Of a stretch of DNA of 7,892 nt, positions 6,279 through 7,892 are shown in pieces. Both the position numbers and the translations under genes were made by a program. How positions within the stretch are numbered: the stretch's first letter is position 1; each line of letters opens with the position of its first letter. This DNA is from an uncultured Pleurocapsa sp. (GTDB lineage Bacteria > Cyanobacteriota > Cyanobacteriia > Cyanobacteriales > Xenococcaceae), in the NCBI GenBank assembly GCA_937884735.1, contig CAKZYI010000541.1, positions 1 to 7,892 of the forward strand, written 5' to 3'. Below the pieces are notes generated by a model. It did not search any database. It was not told the DNA's origin and saw only the letters and a list, made by a program, of their open reading frames with translations.

Positions 6279-6915
6279 TTCAGTTAAACCCGCTCAAGAA
6301 AAATACCAACAAGCATCAGCTAAAAAGCTAGAACTACAGGGTCAATTAGATAAAATAAAAACAGGAGATTTACAGCTGAAACTGACTCAACTTCAGTCAG
6401 ATTTAGCAGAAAGAAAAGTATTGAAATCTCGTGTTTCTTCTATGTTCACTAGCGAAAAAGATCTTGAAACTATGTTGATAGATGTTGATAGCTTTATCTC
6501 TAGTAATCAAGCGCGTTTAATTGACTACAAGCCTGATAGTAATATTAGTACTATTAATGATGCTTCTTTAGGAGCAGAAGTGCAAGGAAAGCTGAAGCGA
6601 AAAGGTATTTCTTTAACCATTGAAGGAACTTTTACAGAAACAAAACAAATCTTACAAGATTTGGAACGCTTGCAACCATTGCTAATGATTCAAAGTATTA
6701 GTTCTACCGTGGATGAAGCACCTACTGCTATTTTCGCTAGTAACAATACCGAGATTGTTCCTAAAAAACAAGCAGAGTTGACAACTAAAATCAAGCTAGA
6801 TGCTATTTTACCTTCTAGTCAGGCTGAATTGGAAAGAGCTAAAAAAGCTGAAGAAAAAGCTCAATCAGAAGAGCTTTCTAAGCGCGAAAAAAGACGTAGA
6901 GATAGAAAAAAATAG
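6151..6915 (+). CDS. pilO: Type IV pilus assembly protein PilO, N-terminus uncertain
   Basis: PilO is a bitopic inner-membrane protein that dimerises with PilN and connects it to PilQ through the periplasm. The frame is 254 codons from a TTG lying directly after an in-frame TAA (6148-6150). There is no ATG or GTG before the TM segment and no Shine-Dalgarno before the TTG. Recognisable PilO sequence starts at GDYPSAFGITFTPTIMG (10-26), runs into the TM segment (about 23-44), KPAQEKYQ (46-53), a coiled coil (about 54-95) and a ferredoxin-like domain with LTIEGTFTETKQILQDLERLQPLL (155-178). The C-terminus is a charged, low-complexity Lys/Glu/Arg tail (228-254). The next ATG in frame (6223) would remove the cytoplasmic segment and part of the TM helix. 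The true gene may be translated by coupling with pilN, or as a PilN-PilO fusion after frame correction. It ends in TAG. Confidence 0.83.
   Translation: MKKLTKSLAGDYPSAFGITFTPTIMGVAIAVAGIALAGYVFVNSVKPAQEKYQQASAKKLELQGQLDKIKTGDLQLKLTQLQSDLAERKVLKSRVSSMFTSEKDLETMLIDVDSFISSNQARLIDYKPDSNISTINDASLGAEVQGKLKRKGISLTIEGTFTETKQILQDLERLQPLLMIQSISSTVDEAPTAIFASNNTEIVPKKQAELTTKIKLDAILPSSQAELERAKKAEEKAQSEELSKREKRRRDRKK
6165..6181 (+). other. pilN/pilO frame-switch junction with A-tract
   Basis: PilN homology ends in codons AAA AAG (6165-6170). PilO homology begins at GGA GAT TAT (6178), one base out of phase (+1). Removing one A from the five-A run at 6165-6169 would join the two frames as ...EEINKSLAGDYPSAFG..., a continuous PilN-PilO protein. 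Adding one A would instead end PilN at TAG (6173-6175). An AGGAG (6177-6181) sits here but has no start codon at usable spacing downstream. Confidence 0.6.
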
Positions 6916-6936
6916 ACCACAATTCTTGATATTACT

Positions 6937-6950
6937 AACTAATATTAGTT
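6937..6950. repeat. Perfect 14-bp palindrome in the pilO-pilQ gap
   Basis: AACTAATATTAGTT is its own reverse complement, 46 bp before the pilQ start codon. TTACTAAC is repeated at 6932-6939 and 6966-6973. The near-copy at 1631-1645 has one extra A. It could be an operator or RNA hairpin; function unknown. Confidence 0.35.
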
Positions 6951-6983
6951 CTACCAAAAATATATTTACTAACGATATAGGTT

Positions 6984-6988
6984 GAGGA
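6984..6988 (+). promoter_or_regulatory. Shine-Dalgarno selecting the GTG start of pilQ
   Basis: GAGGA with 7-nt spacing to the GTG at 6996. It decides for this GTG as the start, since it is followed by a good signal peptide. Confidence 0.6.
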
Positions 6989-6995
6989 TTAAACA

Positions 6996-7892
6996 GTGAG
7001 AAACTATAGCACTAAAGGATTAGCTCCGCTACGCTCCACATCTAATCGCCTTGGATTTTTGAGCGCATTAATGGTTGTAATAATGGCTAGTCCATCAATG
7101 GCTGCCGAACGAAATATTACAGATATTGAGCTAGAGCAAAACAATAACCAACTAGAAGTAAAACTATCAGCAAATAAAAAAGCCGATGGTACAGCTTCTT
7201 TTTTTACTCTGCGTAAAAATAACATCATTGAAGCCAATCTATTAAATACCGACTTAAACTTGGAAGAAGGTAACTCTTTCAAACAAGAAAATCCTCTGCC
7301 TGGAATTAGAGCTGTAGAAATTAATCAGATTGATAAAGAACATACTCAGATTTTAATTTCTACCGAGCCAGATACACCCATAGAACATTTGCTTCATGAA
7401 GATGGCGAAAATTTAATTCTTAGTCTTAATCGTGTAACGAAAGCTCAATCTTTCCAGAGAGAAGTAAAAAAAATAGGTCAAAAAGCAGTTACCAACATCA
7501 AGCTAACCTATAAATCTGCTTTATATCAGACAAATACTAAAGACTTCAAAAAATCTGCGATCGCATCCAGTAAATATAGCGCAACCCCAGATGTCTTGAT
7601 TCCTAACCCAGAAATTGTTATTGACGACAATAGAGTCAACAACACCAAAGAAAGAATCTTTACAGCACAAGATTCGGACTCTCAAGCTAGTTTACCCAGA
7701 GCAGTAGCTCCTCCTGTGGGAGATATGGCAGTTTCCAATATCAGCACCATGCCTGACATGGTAGACCTAGGTTCAAGAGCTTTAGTTCCTCGTTTAGTAT
7801 AGCGTGATGCACAAGTAAGAGAAGTAATATCACTCTTGGCTCGATCTGCTAGCTTAAACATCGTCTTTGCTGCTGATGCCGCGCAAAGAGGA
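6996..7892 (+). pseudogene. pilQ: Type IV pilus secretin PilQ, interrupted by in-frame TAG and cut by window edge
   Basis: PilQ is the outer-membrane secretin through which the pilus passes. From the GTG, residues 1-36 form a signal peptide: a basic n-region, hydrophobic FLSALMVVIM, likely cleavage after SMA near residue 36. An AMIN domain (about 41-146, NITDIELEQNNNQLEVKLSA onward) follows, as in cyanobacterial PilQ, then a disordered linker with IPNPEIVIDD (202-211) and LPRAVAPPVGDMAVSNI (233-249). After PRLV (265-268) comes TAG (7800-7802). The same frame continues for 30 codons to the edge with RDAQVREVISLLARSASLNI, the start of the secretin N/STN domain normally fused here (typically ...RLVLR-D/E-AxVREVL...). 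The TAG thus replaces a residue, probably Leu (TTG to TAG). Translation as written gives a 268-residue AMIN fragment with no pore domain. A downstream fragment would lack a signal peptide. It is called a pseudogene unless the stop is a sequencing error or suppressed. Confidence 0.75.
7023..7037 (+). repeat. GC-rich short repeat-like element inside the pilQ signal-peptide coding region
   Basis: GCTCCGCTACGCTCC is strikingly GC-rich and quasi-palindromic against AT-rich surroundings. It encodes part of the n-region (APLRS) before the hydrophobic core. It resembles the short dispersed GC-rich repeats scattered in many cyanobacterial genomes; only one copy is in this window, so this is a resemblance only. 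Confidence 0.3.

Noticed and set aside
379..7564. The eight GCGATCGC octamers as a regulatory or mobile system
   Set aside because: HIP1 is a ubiquitous cyanobacterial genome-wide motif; the copies lie mostly in coding sequence with no array spacing. Useful for taxonomy only.
7800..7802. TAG reassigned to an amino acid in this organism
   Set aside because: The SDR, lemA, pilM and pilO frames end sensibly in TAG at family-appropriate points, so TAG works as a stop here. Rare suppression cannot be excluded.

Overview
The window looks like a chromosomal segment of an AT-rich cyanobacterium. The sequence shows eight copies of the octamer GCGATCGC (HIP1), starting at 379, 562, 1120, 1763, 2734, 5845, 5975 and 7557. 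It also has the cyanobacterial pilM-pilN-pilO-pilQ gene order and a PilQ that begins with an AMIN domain. A low-GC unicellular or baeocytous lineage (Pleurocapsa/Stanieria-like) is only a guess.

Layout. Positions 1-684 (minus) hold the N-terminal half of the ribosome-assembly GTPase Der, which runs off the left edge. Positions 834-1589 (minus) hold an atypical SDR / NAD(P)H-binding protein upstream of der on the same strand. Positions 1590-1898 are a divergent intergenic region. Positions 1899-2489 (plus) encode a LemA protein, followed by a TPR + two-TM + DUF3137 protein (2536-3903); this is a membrane-associated pair of unknown function. Positions 3904-4287 are an AT-rich non-coding leader with several dyads and a good candidate sigma-70-type promoter for the type IV pilus operon. 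Positions 4288 to the right edge (plus) carry pilM, pilN, pilO and the start of pilQ.

PilM (cytoplasmic actin-like), PilN and PilO (inner-membrane bitopic) and PilQ (outer-membrane secretin) together form the alignment complex and pore of the type IV pilus, needed for twitching/phototaxis and natural competence. Two anomalies sit in this operon. (1) At the pilN/pilO junction (about 6165-6180) the PilN-like sequence stops and PilO-like sequence begins in another frame. PilN gains a nonsense tail read out of frame from the pilO TM segment, and pilO has only a TTG start with no Shine-Dalgarno. (2) pilQ is interrupted by an in-frame TAG (7800-7802) exactly where the AMIN/linker region meets the secretin N domain; the same frame continues on the other side as recognisable secretin. 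Together they suggest decay of the pilus operon, or sequencing errors, or less likely recoding. They are the most interesting observations here. I see no new defence or mobile system, no RNA gene and no CRISPR array.
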